Shown: positions 8,299 through 15,158, counted from the stretch's first letter. The stretch is 19,699 nt of DNA from Clostridiales bacterium (GCA_003522145.1 DPGD01000008.1:32440-52138), one strand, 5' to 3'. Notes: generated from the sequence alone by a model not told the origin. Numbers and translations are program-made.

Positions 8299-8463
8299 GG
8301 GTATCTCTGAAAATTGAAAGTATAGTCTAAAAGCTTAGCCGGCGGGCAATCCTGCGCAGAAGGGGCGCAAAACGCCGGAATACCTTGTCCGGTCCGGTTT
8401 TTGCAATAAATTCTGCGGCGAAACCGCCGTTGCCGGAGGTGCGGGAAATTTTTAGAGGCACCC
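8299..8463. mobile_element. MITE-like element, long copy (165 bp)
   Basis: Same family as 3919-3989. The left end GGGTATCTCTGAAAATT and the right end, complement of GGGTGCCTCTAAAAATT, are inverted repeats. The final 34 bases (8430-8463) match the other two copies without gaps. The interior is GC-rich with GCCGG/CCGGC pairs and is unrelated in length to the short copy, as expected for internal deletion or acquisition. It occupies most of the gene-free stretch 8164-8539 between serS and the membrane protein. The remainder holds only a weak AAAAGC/GCTTTT hairpin near 8503-8528 that might end serS transcription. Confidence 0.7.
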
Positions 8464-8539
8464 GAAGGTCAAACCGAAGGAGCCGGAAGGTCAGAACCGG
8501 TCAAAAGCGGGCCGAAAACAGGGCTTTTGCAGAGAGAAC

Positions 8540-9823
8540 TCAGGACTTTTTCAGGACCTCGCAGCCCACATACTTTCTTAAAACCTCCGGTACCACCACC
8601 GAGCCGTCGGCTCTCTGGTTCTGCTCCACCAATGCCGGCAGGATCCGGCTGGTGGCCAGGCCTGAGCCGTTCAGGGTGTGCAGGTATTCCACACGGCCGT
8701 CGGCTCTCTTCACCCGCATCATGCCCCGGCGTGCCTGGTAATCCCGGGCGTTGGACACCGAGGAAACCTCCTTGTAGCCGTTCATGGAGGGGATCTGAAT
8801 CTCAATATCGTAGGTCCGTGCCATGGAGGCGGAGCAATCGCCTGCCGCCAGCTTCACCGTGCGGAAGTGGAAGCCCAGGCCCTTGACCAGGTTTTCGGCC
8901 TTGGTCACCAGCTCCTCAAAGGCTTCATCGGATTTTTCAGGCAGAGTGTACTGCACCATTTCTACCTTGTTGAATTGGTGTCCCCGCACCATGCCCCGCT
9001 CGTCTGCCCGGTAGCTTCCGGCTTCTCTGCGGAAGCAGGGGGTGTAGGAAAAGTATTTCTTCGGAAGGTCGGCTTCATTCAGAATCTCGCCCCGGTGGAA
9101 GGAGACCAAAGCCGTTTCCGCTGTGGGAAGCATGAAGCGCCGCCGCTCGTCCTCGGCGGTTTCCAACCAATAGACCTCGTCCTTGAACTTGGGGAACTGA
9201 CCGGCGGTCAGACCGCATTCGTAGCCCAGCATATGGGGAACCATCAGGAATTCGTAGCCGTCGTTCCAATGCGTCTCCATAAAATAATTGAGCAACGCCC
9301 ATTCCAGCTTGGAGCCCATGCCTTTGTAGATCCAGAAGCCGTTTCCGGAGAGCTTGGTGCCCCGCTCGTAGTCAATCAATCCCAGATCGGTACACAACTC
9401 CACATGATTCTTGGGCGTAAAATCGAAATGGTGGGGTTCTCCGTAGTAGCGCAGCGGCACATTGTTTTCCTTGCCTCCCGGCAGAAGATCCCGGTCGGGA
9501 AGATTGGGCAGCGACAGCATCAGCGTGTTGTATTCCTCTTCAACCTTTTTCAGTTCCGCTTCGTCTGCCTTCACGGTGTCGGCCAATTCCTTAAGTCTGG
9601 CGAAGATCGGCGCCACATCCCTGCCCTCTTTTTTGTACTGAGGGATCATTTTGCTTTCTTTGTTCTGCTCGGCCTTCAGCTTTTCGCTTTTGCCGATCAG
9701 CTCTCTGCGCCGGGCATCCAGCTCCAGAATTCTGTTGATCTCTTCTCTTGCTTCTTTGCCCTTGTTGTGCAACCGGGTGATTACATCCTCCGGGTTCTCT
9801 TTGATCCATTTAATGTCTAACAT
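8540..9823 (-). CDS. serS: Seryl-tRNA synthetase
   Basis: Class II aminoacyl-tRNA synthetase that charges tRNA-Ser (and tRNA-Sec where present) in the cytosol. At 427 residues it has the normal bacterial length. The N-terminal ~110 residues form the long antiparallel coiled coil that grips the tRNA long variable arm, visible as alternating charged residues through KLKAEQNKESK and VKADEAELKKVEEEY. The catalytic core follows: motif 2 as CFRREAGSYRADERGMVRG and motif 3 as NGSGLATSRILPALVEQ. The start is supported by GGAGGGAAG upstream. The gap to parB is only 64 bp, leaving no room for a T-box leader, so it is probably transcribed with parA-parB. serS next to parB is a familiar clostridial arrangement. 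Confidence 0.98.
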   Translation of the reverse strand: MLDIKWIKENPEDVITRLHNKGKEAREEINRILELDARRRELIGKSEKLKAEQNKESKMIPQYKKEGRDVAPIFARLKELADTVKADEAELKKVEEEYNTLMLSLPNLPDRDLLPGGKENNVPLRYYGEPHHFDFTPKNHVELCTDLGLIDYERGTKLSGNGFWIYKGMGSKLEWALLNYFMETHWNDGYEFLMVPHMLGYECGLTAGQFPKFKDEVYWLETAEDERRRFMLPTAETALVSFHRGEILNEADLPKKYFSYTPCFRREAGSYRADERGMVRGHQFNKVEMVQYTLPEKSDEAFEELVTKAENLVKGLGFHFRTVKLAAGDCSASMARTYDIEIQIPSMNGYKEVSSVSNARDYQARRGMMRVKRADGRVEYLHTLNGSGLATSRILPALVEQNQRADGSVVVPEVLRKYVGCEVLKKS

Positions 9824-9887
9824 CTTTCTTCCCTCCGCGTACCTATAATTACCTTTTTGTTATATCATTCAACTTTTCAGCGTTTAA

Positions 9888-10778
9888 TCAGGTTTCGTCT
9901 TCAAAAATGCGGTCGCCGCAGAGAACCTTCAGGAGGTTTTCCAAATCCTCCCGATCCTCATAAAACAGCTCCAGGCGCCTGGTTTTGCCTCTGCCGTTGA
10001 TGGAGACCCGACGGCCTAACATTCGGCCTGCTTTTTCCTCCAACACCTTGGTGTAGTTCACTTTTACAGGAAAATCCTTCAAGGTCTCTTCCGCTTCCTC
10101 CGCTGCGGAGGCGGCGTTGAGGCGCTTGACCAGAGCTTCGGTTTCCCGGACGCTCAAGCCCTTTTCCGCCACTTCTTTGGCGGCTTTGATCAGATCCTCT
10201 TCATAGGTTGTCCCTAAAAGCACCTTTGCATGCCCCTCAGACAGCTTTCCCGTAGCGACCAGAGCGCCGGCTTCTTCCGGCAAATCCAGAAGCCGCAGGG
10301 TGTTGGCAACGGCGCTTCGGCTTTTTCCTACGGCTGAGGCCACTTTGTCCTGAGTCAGCCCGTATTCCTCCTGAAGCTTTTTATAGGCCTGGGCCTCTTC
10401 CATGGGGTTCAGGTCTTCCCTTTGCACATTTTCAATAATTGCCAGTTCCGAGGCCTTCCGGTCATCGGCTGTCAGAATGGTCACCGGGATTTCCGAAAGC
10501 CCGGCCATTTTTGCCGCCCGCCAACGCCTTTCTCCGGCAATGATCTCATAATATCCGCCTAAAGCTTCCCGCACGACCACCGGCTGCAGCAGGCCGTGCT
10601 CGGCAATGGAATCGGCCAATTGCTGAAGGCTCTCCAAATCGAAATTTTTTCTCGGCTGATCCTTTCTCGGTTGGATCTCTGAGAGGCGCACCAGTCCGTT
10701 TCCGCCGCTGGGGGCGGTGTTGTCTATAAAAATCGAGTCCAAGCCCTTGCCTAAACCGGTTTTCATTTTGCTTGCCAT
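9888..10778 (-). CDS. parB: Chromosome partition protein ParB (Spo0J)
   Basis: CTP-dependent DNA clamp that loads at parS, spreads, and recruits SMC for origin segregation. The 296-residue product shows the ParB layout. The N-terminal CTP-binding domain has QPRK at 41-44, HGLLQP at 61-66 and the arginine-rich GERRWRA at 82-88. A helix-turn-helix follows at about 141-165 (LTQDKVASAVGKSRSAV), with a dimerisation domain at the C-terminus after a charged linker. The extreme N-terminus (KTGLGKGLDSIF) matches the conserved ParB tail that contacts ParA and stimulates its ATPase. It follows parA by 67 bp and precedes serS by 64 bp. Two parS-like sites lie upstream of parA. Intact. Confidence 0.97.
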   Translation of the reverse strand: MASKMKTGLGKGLDSIFIDNTAPSGGNGLVRLSEIQPRKDQPRKNFDLESLQQLADSIAEHGLLQPVVVREALGGYYEIIAGERRWRAAKMAGLSEIPVTILTADDRKASELAIIENVQREDLNPMEEAQAYKKLQEEYGLTQDKVASAVGKSRSAVANTLRLLDLPEEAGALVATGKLSEGHAKVLLGTTYEEDLIKAAKEVAEKGLSVRETEALVKRLNAASAAEEAEETLKDFPVKVNYTKVLEEKAGRMLGRRVSINGRGKTRRLELFYEDREDLENLLKVLCGDRIFEDET

Positions 10779-10845
10779 AGTTTTTTCCCTTCTGAAGCAA
10801 GAGGTCGTCCGTCGCCTTAAAGGGGATTTCCGGGACTTCCCTGCT

Positions 10846-11607
10846 TTAAATTTTTGTCATCAGTTCTTTTGCCGCCTTTTCATAGGCGAGAGTTCCTTTG
10901 CAGGACTTGTCGTAGAAGCAAATGGGCATTCCGAAGCTGGGAGCTTCGCTGATGCGCACGCTTCTGGGGATGGGTTCCGAAAGAAGCTTGTCCGCATAGT
11001 AACGCTTCAGCTCCTTCAGAACCTGCGTAGACAGATTCAGCCGGCCGTTGTACATGGTGATCAGAATGCCGGTAATGTCCAGATCCTGGTTGTACAACTC
11101 CTTTGTTTTGCGGATGGTCATCATGAGCTGGGTTAATCCCTCCAAGGCGAAGTATTCGCATTGCATGGGAATCACCACGCCGTCGCTGGCCGCCAGAGCG
11201 TTGATGGTCAGAATTCCCAAAGACGGCGGGCAGTCGATGACGATATAATCGTATTCGTCTCTCAGCTTCAGCAACTCGTTCTTCAGACGATATGCCCGGT
11301 CTTCCAGTTCGACCAACTCAAATTCCGCTCCTGCCAAAGAAATGTTTGCCGGAATCACCGAGATGTTGTCGAAAGCGGTCTTTTGAACGGTGTCCAATGC
11401 CGATACTCTGCCCACCAGCATATCATAGCTGGTGTTGTGCAGTGACTTTTTGTTGATGCCGAAGCCGCTGGTCATATTTCCCTGCGGGTCACAGTCCACC
11501 GCCAGCACCTTTTTTCCGGCAACCGCCATGGCGGCAGCGATGTTTATGGCCGATGTGGTTTTTCCGATTCCACCTTTTTGGTTGGCGAAAGCGAGTATCT
11601 TTCCCAT
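10846..11607 (-). CDS. parA: Chromosome partition ATPase ParA (Soj)
   Basis: Deviant-Walker P-loop ATPase that binds DNA as an ATP dimer and, with ParB-parS, drives origin separation and can modulate DnaA. The 253-residue length is typical of chromosomal Soj. The deviant Walker A is KGGIGKTT (residues 11-18), with the signature lysine at 11. The Walker A' follows as AVDCDPQGN and the Walker B as YIVIDCPPSLG. There is no long N-terminal DNA-binding extension, unlike plasmid type Ia ParA. A strong promoter lies about 140 bp upstream and an AAGGA ribosome site precedes the ATG. Its order, Noc-like gene then parA, parB and serS on one strand, matches clostridial origin-proximal loci. Confidence 0.97.
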   Translation of the reverse strand: MGKILAFANQKGGIGKTTSAINIAAAMAVAGKKVLAVDCDPQGNMTSGFGINKKSLHNTSYDMLVGRVSALDTVQKTAFDNISVIPANISLAGAEFELVELEDRAYRLKNELLKLRDEYDYIVIDCPPSLGILTINALAASDGVVIPMQCEYFALEGLTQLMMTIRKTKELYNQDLDITGILITMYNGRLNLSTQVLKELKRYYADKLLSEPIPRSVRISEAPSFGMPICFYDKSCKGTLAYEKAAKELMTKI

Positions 11608-11744
11608 TGTTTGTCATCCTTTTTTGCTTTAAGTGCGTCGGTCGCCCGCTAAAAAGCCGCCTTTCTGCCCAGAACCGGCAAGGGCCGAAACTGCGACAGA
11701 AATGATACAGCCTAAAATGGGTGCGACCGTTTTTGTACATTTAT

Positions 11745-11773
11745 ATTATAGCAAAGCCCGTGAGGATTGTCAA
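11745..11773 (-). promoter_or_regulatory. Sigma-A promoter of parA-parB(-serS)
   Basis: On the minus strand, TTGACA (11768-11773) and TATAAT (11745-11750) are both perfect consensus with a 17-base spacer. Predicted transcription start is near 11738, giving a leader of about 130 bases before parA. The parS-like sites lie 120-260 bp upstream of this promoter. Confidence 0.9.
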
Positions 11774-11895
11774 TGCAAAACGGCTTTTTTCTTTTTCTTT
11801 TTGTTGGAATCTTTTTGTTTTAACGTTTCTTTCCGTGGGACGGCACAGCGCGCGGTGCCTGCAAAGGCCTTCTGCGTGGGGGTGTTTTGTGCGGT

Positions 11896-11911
11896 TGTTC
11901 CATGTGGAACA
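11896..11911. promoter_or_regulatory. parS-like site 1
   Basis: TGTTCCATGTGGAACA differs from a fully palindromic parS form (TGTTCCACGTGGAACA) at one central base and from the Bacillus consensus in only a few. It lies upstream of parA, the usual location, and an identical 16-mer occurs 92 bp away. ParB binding here would nucleate spreading over the parA-Noc region. Confidence 0.85.
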
Positions 11912-11987
11912 ATTCGAATGCTCAATCTTGAAGGTTGCCCCCAAAAAACGGCGGACGATCAGCTTGGCGGCGCTCTGTAAAACGGAA

Positions 11988-12003
11988 TGTTCCATGTGGA
12001 ACA
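11988..12003. promoter_or_regulatory. parS-like site 2
   Basis: The second exact copy of TGTTCCATGTGGAACA, with the same central deviation. The 92-bp spacing is close to nine helical turns, so both sites would face roughly the same side of the DNA. The sequence between them shows no gene. Confidence 0.85.
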
Positions 12004-12066
12004 ATGCAACAGAGAGTCTTGGCTGTTGTCCGATAAAGGCAGCGGCGTCAGCCGGGGACGCGCTGC

Positions 12067-12266
12067 AAAAGAGCTGTAAAAATCGATGTTTTTACAGCCC
12101 CTCAAAAAAGCCGGCGGGGATTCCGGCGTTTTTAACGCGATCTCGGTCGGTTTGGCCTTTTGGCTTTGTAGAAACTTCGGTGGATGTCGCGGCAAATGAC
12201 AGCTGAAAGCCGCCAAGACCAATGTCATCGGGGATGAAAAATTCTATCGGAATTTTTCACAGCCCC
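12067..12266. repeat. Three-hairpin dispersed repeat, copy A
   Basis: About 200 bp aligned along its length with 15778-15983. Hairpin 1 is GCTGTAAAAA (12073-12082) with its exact complement at 12089-12098. Hairpin 2 is a GCCGG/CCGGC stem at 12105-12130. Then comes a conserved block including GCTGAAAGCC and ACCAATG (12200-12224). Hairpin 3, GGGG..GAAAAATTC with GAATTTTTC..CCCC, spans 12230-12266. The outer ends, CTGTAAAAA and TTTTTCACAG, are themselves related inverted sequences. This copy sits between the Noc-like gene and the parS sites. The rest of 11608-12403 (796 bp) holds the parA promoter and parS sites; 12267-12403 shows nothing I can assign. Confidence 0.75.
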
Positions 12267-12403
12267 TTTGTTGCGAAGCTTTGAGCGGCCTTGAGGAGAA
12301 ACAAAAACTTCGTCTGTTGAACGCAGAGAACTTTCTCGGTTTGTCAAACGCAAACAAACTGCTGTTTCAAAGGCGGTCGGAGGGGCTTCTGCGCTGCCAC
12401 AAA

Positions 12404-13426
12404 CTATTGGGCGCTGAGCGCATCCGGGGCTTTCGTTTCGGTGCGGCCTGCACAAGGACCCTCCTTTGCCACGCTGGCTTCAAGGCTTTCCTTTGAAAAT
12501 CGGCCGGACGGAGCTTCCTTGCAGGGAGACTCGGCAGAGGCGGAAGCGCTTTGCAGGTCTGCAATATACCTTTGGCTCAGCTTGGGAATGCGTATCGTCA
12601 CAATGTATTCCGCAGGATTTTCAGCCTTGTGACTGCTTGCGCCAAAGCCTGCCGCCCGAATCTGCGCCACCAGCCGATCCACGGAATTGTAAAAGGGACG
12701 AATGTCGCTGAAAACGCCTCTGCGGTTTTGCCCAACCACACCCACCGACTCGGTCAACTTGCGCAGGCAGGTGGCGCATTCGGCTACGGCTCGTTTCCGG
12801 GCGTTTTCCGGCTCGACTGTAGACAGGGCGAAAATCAGCTCCTCCGGAAAAGCATAGTTGCGCATCATTTTGGCTTCTTCGTGGCTGAATACCGTGCAGG
12901 CAAGGCGCTTTTTCAGTTCTTTCGGATCGATGGACAGACGCCTTGCCAGCTCTTCATTGGAAATGCATTGCTCCTCTGAAACGGCAGAGAGAATTTCCGC
13001 CTGCTCAAAAACATCCCGCTTTTCGTTGTGAAGCAGGGAAGCAGCAGAGGCCGACAGGGCAGAAGAGGCGGGTAGATTAACGATAAAGCAGGGGGCCTTC
13101 CGTATGCCCAGCTTTTTCAGCGCCTCCAACCTACCGTTCCCTGAAATAAGGGTAAAAATGCCCCCGAGGGAGGATGCTTCCTTGCAAACCCGCCGCACGG
13201 TCAGCGGCTGTAAAAGTCCAAACCGGCGGATGCTGTCGCATAGCTCATTCAGCCGATCGGCCGGGTAGGGAAGAACCAAAGCGGAGGGACAAATGCGGTC
13301 GATCTCGATCAGATGTATGGTTAAATGCTCCTTCATCATTTTCAGGCGCAGTTCCATTTCCTCGATTTCGGAACAATCTTCAGCTTTTTCAGCGTTTCTG
13401 ATTCTTTGTTTTTTGAGAAATTTCAT
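12404..13426 (-). CDS. Noc-like ParB-family protein with degenerate CTP motif
   Basis: ParB paralogue in the position normally held by noc, upstream of parA. The start at 13426 is preferred over longer in-frame starts (from 13564) because AAAGGA precedes it and the extra residues are low quality; the product is 340 residues. Residues ~35-110 match the ParB N-terminal domain, including RRFGLLQP (67-74). The usual GERRxRA box reads GNGRLEA (96-102): the glutamate and the key arginines are lost. A helix-turn-helix-like stretch follows (NEELARRLSIDPKELKKRL). The C-terminal part has IVTIRIPK, then an alanine/serine/glutamate-rich tail. Noc normally binds CTP and the membrane to keep division off nucleoids; loss of the CTP box makes that mechanism doubtful here. 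Could instead be a diverged DNA-binding ParB-like regulator. Confidence 0.75.
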   Translation of the reverse strand: MKFLKKQRIRNAEKAEDCSEIEEMELRLKMMKEHLTIHLIEIDRICPSALVLPYPADRLNELCDSIRRFGLLQPLTVRRVCKEASSLGGIFTLISGNGRLEALKKLGIRKAPCFIVNLPASSALSASAASLLHNEKRDVFEQAEILSAVSEEQCISNEELARRLSIDPKELKKRLACTVFSHEEAKMMRNYAFPEELIFALSTVEPENARKRAVAECATCLRKLTESVGVVGQNRRGVFSDIRPFYNSVDRLVAQIRAAGFGASSHKAENPAEYIVTIRIPKLSQRYIADLQSASASAESPCKEAPSGRFSKESLEASVAKEGPCAGRTETKAPDALSAQ

Positions 13427-14123
13427 TTTGCAGAATTTCCTTTCGGCATATTTTTTGACTTCCGTATTCCTGATTTTATAAGAAGGAAAATAAAAAAGCT
13501 GTCGCTTTGAGAAGGCGAAAGAAGGCTTTCTTGGTCTGAAAAAAGAAAAGTCTGTCCCAAACAAGGGAAAAAGCCGAAAAAGACCGCAAATTCAACGAAT
13601 CGGAGAAAGAGCTTAAAAAGAATAAAAATGCAATGCATGAAATAATATTCAATAAAAACAGCATTTAATATAAACAATCAAACAAAAAACGCCGAATATA
13701 TCGTTAGAATGCACAAAAAATATGTTCGCTTCAAAAGGGATTGGAACAGTAGAAGCGAGCGGCTCGAAACTCGGCCGAGGGGAGAGCCGACAGAGAAGAG
13801 GAGCGGAAAGGCAGAGATACAGAACGAGCTTTTGCCGTTATCAAGGAAATATATCCCAGAGACAAACAAAGCGCCTCCTTTTTTTGTGGAGAAAATCAGA
13901 TGCTTGAAGGGACGGTTGGGGTGCAGAGAGAGACGGCGGCAAAGTTCAGAGAAAAAGGGAAGAGCGGCGGACAGTTCGGGCTTCGCTGGGGACGGAAAAG
14001 CGGGACGAAGAGCTTTGAAGGCGGCGTAAACCGCTTCGGACGCCTCGAAAAATTCCTGCCCCTCCGATGCCGGAAGTTTCTGCACAGCGTCGTTGCAAAA
14101 AGCTCAAAAAGGCAATGGGTGCA

Positions 14124-14221
14124 CTTTTGTTTTGCGCTTGGTTCTTCGGCACTGCCGTTGGCTGGCGCGGATATTTTCTAAAGTCAGAAGTGCCGTTCCG
14201 AAGAACCCTTCAGAACAAAAG
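14124..14221. repeat. Imperfect 98-bp inverted repeat
   Basis: The outer arms share CTTTTGTT, TG and an inner perfect ten-base block, GGTTCTTCGG (14140-14149), paired with CCGAAGAACC (14198-14207). The loop of about 48 bases contains TGCCG-type secondary pairs. It resembles a small MITE or a long RNA hairpin. Only one copy is seen in the window and there is no obvious T-run for termination. Confidence 0.55.
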
Positions 14222-14325
14222 AGCGGGAGCCCGGAAGTTCAAACGGAAGGGCAACAAGGGCGTTGCGCATACCGCAGGGGCAGAAATGACAGGGGAACCG
14301 AAAAAGCGACGGAAAAGTAAAAAAT

Positions 14326-14341
14326 GCCGGTTGCAACCGGC
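14326..14341. repeat. 16-bp perfect palindrome
   Basis: GCCGGTTGCAACCGGC reads the same on both strands. It lies in the gene-free region about 110 bp from the terminator of the small gene. It could be a protein binding site or a remnant of the GCCGG-type hairpins seen in the dispersed repeats; nothing distinguishes these. Confidence 0.5.
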
Positions 14342-14454
14342 GGGACAAAGCTGTGGGAACAGGTGAATCCGGGGGAAGAACAGAAAAAACCGGACGGTTT
14401 TCGGCCGATTGCCGGTTTTGGGGGTGCGCCGGGGGTGTTAAAAGGGTCGGTAAA

Positions 14455-14496
14455 AGGAGGTGTAAAAACCTCTGACCGAGCTTTTTTGCACCTCCT
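14455..14496 (-). terminator. Intrinsic terminator of the 87-residue gene
   Basis: A 14-base stem (AGGAGGTG, one mismatch, AAAAA) begins four bases after the stop codon on the minus strand and is followed by TTTT. A smaller AGAGG/CCTC pairing is possible inside. The arm sequence closely resembles hairpin 3 of the repeat at 15942-15983, so this terminator may derive from the same element. Confidence 0.7.
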
Positions 14497-14500
14497 GTTT

Positions 14501-14764
14501 CTATTCCAGATACTCCGGATCCGCAAAAAGGTCTTCCAGCACATCCGGGGCTTGAACCGAACCGACTTGTTCTCTGCGAAAGAGGCGCAGAAGCCGCTCG
14601 GCATATTTTCTCTCGGTTGCAACATCCTCAAGAGTCCGGTTGCCGTCTGAATCGTAGATCAGCAAGTCCCAGCAGAATTTCCGATGAAACGGATCGTTGA
14701 CAAGCAGGCGTTTTTTCAGTGTGACCACGGGAAATGACCTTGAATCAGAGTCGCTTTTTCTCAT
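14501..14764 (-). CDS. Small protein of unknown function (87 residues)
   Basis: I do not recognise this protein. It is highly charged, without membrane segments or cysteine clusters: a basic, serine-rich N-terminus (MRKSDSDSRSFPVVTLKKRL), a central KFCWDLLIYDSDGN segment, then a basic helix-like stretch (ERKYAERLLRLFRREQ) and an acidic C-terminus. It is judged real because it has a consensus promoter 38 bases upstream of the start, a GAGGA ribosome site (at 13 bases, slightly long) and a terminator immediately after its stop. It is transcribed divergently from mscL and stands alone between gene-poor stretches. A small DNA- or protein-binding regulator is conceivable but not shown. Confidence 0.65.
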   Translation of the reverse strand: MRKSDSDSRSFPVVTLKKRLLVNDPFHRKFCWDLLIYDSDGNRTLEDVATERKYAERLLRLFRREQVGSVQAPDVLEDLFADPEYLE

Positions 14765-14808
14765 GCTTTTTTCACTATCCTCACTATATATTGTGCTTCG
14801 ATGTGGAT

Positions 14809-14837
14809 ATTATACCATATGTGGTGCTTTTTGTAAA
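14809..14837 (-). promoter_or_regulatory. Sigma-A promoter of the 87-residue gene
   Basis: On the minus strand TTTACA (14832-14837) and TATAAT (14809-14814) are separated by exactly 17 bases. Transcription should start near 14802, giving a leader of about 38 bases. A near-consensus DnaA-box-like TGTGGATAT at 14802-14810 overlaps the -10 and start region. Confidence 0.85.
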
Positions 14838-15070
14838 CAAATTATTTCTGGTCGGAACGCTTTAGAAAGGAAACACGAAGTGTGTTCGTTTTTTATATTT
14901 TGCAAAAAAATATGTCTTAATGTAAAATACAGTTCAATTTGAGAAGAAAAAATAGTAAAATAATTCAACAAAACGGAAAATAAGAACAAAAACAAATTAT
15001 AAAAGAATAAAAATTCATGCTTTTTATAAAACAGATGCCGAATTTTTTGAAAAAAGAATGACGAAAGCTG
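14838..15070. other. AT-rich divergent intergenic region
   Basis: No gene. This is the core of the 394-bp gap between the leftward small gene and rightward mscL, flanked by their two promoters. It is conspicuously AT-rich compared with the surrounding DNA, with long A runs on the plus strand from about 14940. All genes to its left read leftward and all to its right read rightward. No repeated 9-mers or DnaA-box cluster were seen. Confidence 0.6.
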
Positions 15071-15099
15071 TTGACAAAAATCTGCGGGTACGGTAGAAT
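15071..15099 (+). promoter_or_regulatory. Sigma-A promoter of mscL
   Basis: TTGACA (15071-15076) and TAGAAT (15094-15099) with a 17-base spacer. Expected transcription start is near 15106, about 50 bases before the mscL start codon. Confidence 0.85.
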
Positions 15100-15158
15100 C
15101 AGCAAAGAAAGCAGGAGCGAGTTGCTCCGGTGTATGCAGAAAGGAAAGGCAGAAAGTT

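Larger units (their letters stand above)
13427..14500. other. Gene-free, purine-skewed ~1 kb region
   Basis: No credible protein is encoded on either strand; the short open frames have unprotein-like composition. The plus strand is markedly purine-rich: a hand count over 240 sampled bases (13741-13860 and 13921-14040) gives about 89 G to 45 C, and A also exceeds T. Visible structures are an inverted repeat at 14124-14221, a palindrome at 14326-14341 and a terminator hairpin at 14455-14496. The 5' part (13427-13500) should contain the promoter of the Noc-like gene; TATAAA near 13478 on the minus strand is only a weak candidate. In many Firmicutes mnmG and rsmG lie in this position relative to noc; they are absent here. 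Confidence 0.6.

Noticed and set aside
8678..9820. 380-residue open frame antisense to serS
   Set aside because: Shadow of serS; no recognisable motif or ribosome site, and serS carries all class II motifs on the other strand.
9824..9887. T-box riboswitch for serS
   Set aside because: Only 64 bp separate parB and serS; no T-box sequence or stem I fits.
13709..14029. 106-residue plus-strand frame in the purine-rich region
   Set aside because: Composition dominated by R, K, E and G, as expected from purine-rich non-coding DNA; no motif, and no promoter or ribosome site stands out.
13678..14085. 135-residue minus-strand frame in the gene-free region
   Set aside because: The first part looks faintly protein-like, but the second half is a serine/leucine/phenylalanine run typical of the complement of purine-rich DNA; no ribosome site and no family.
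14802..14810. DnaA box in the AT-rich divergent region
   Set aside because: TGTGGATAT is one mismatch from consensus but single; an origin needs a cluster, and it overlaps a good -10 box, which accounts for part of the sequence.
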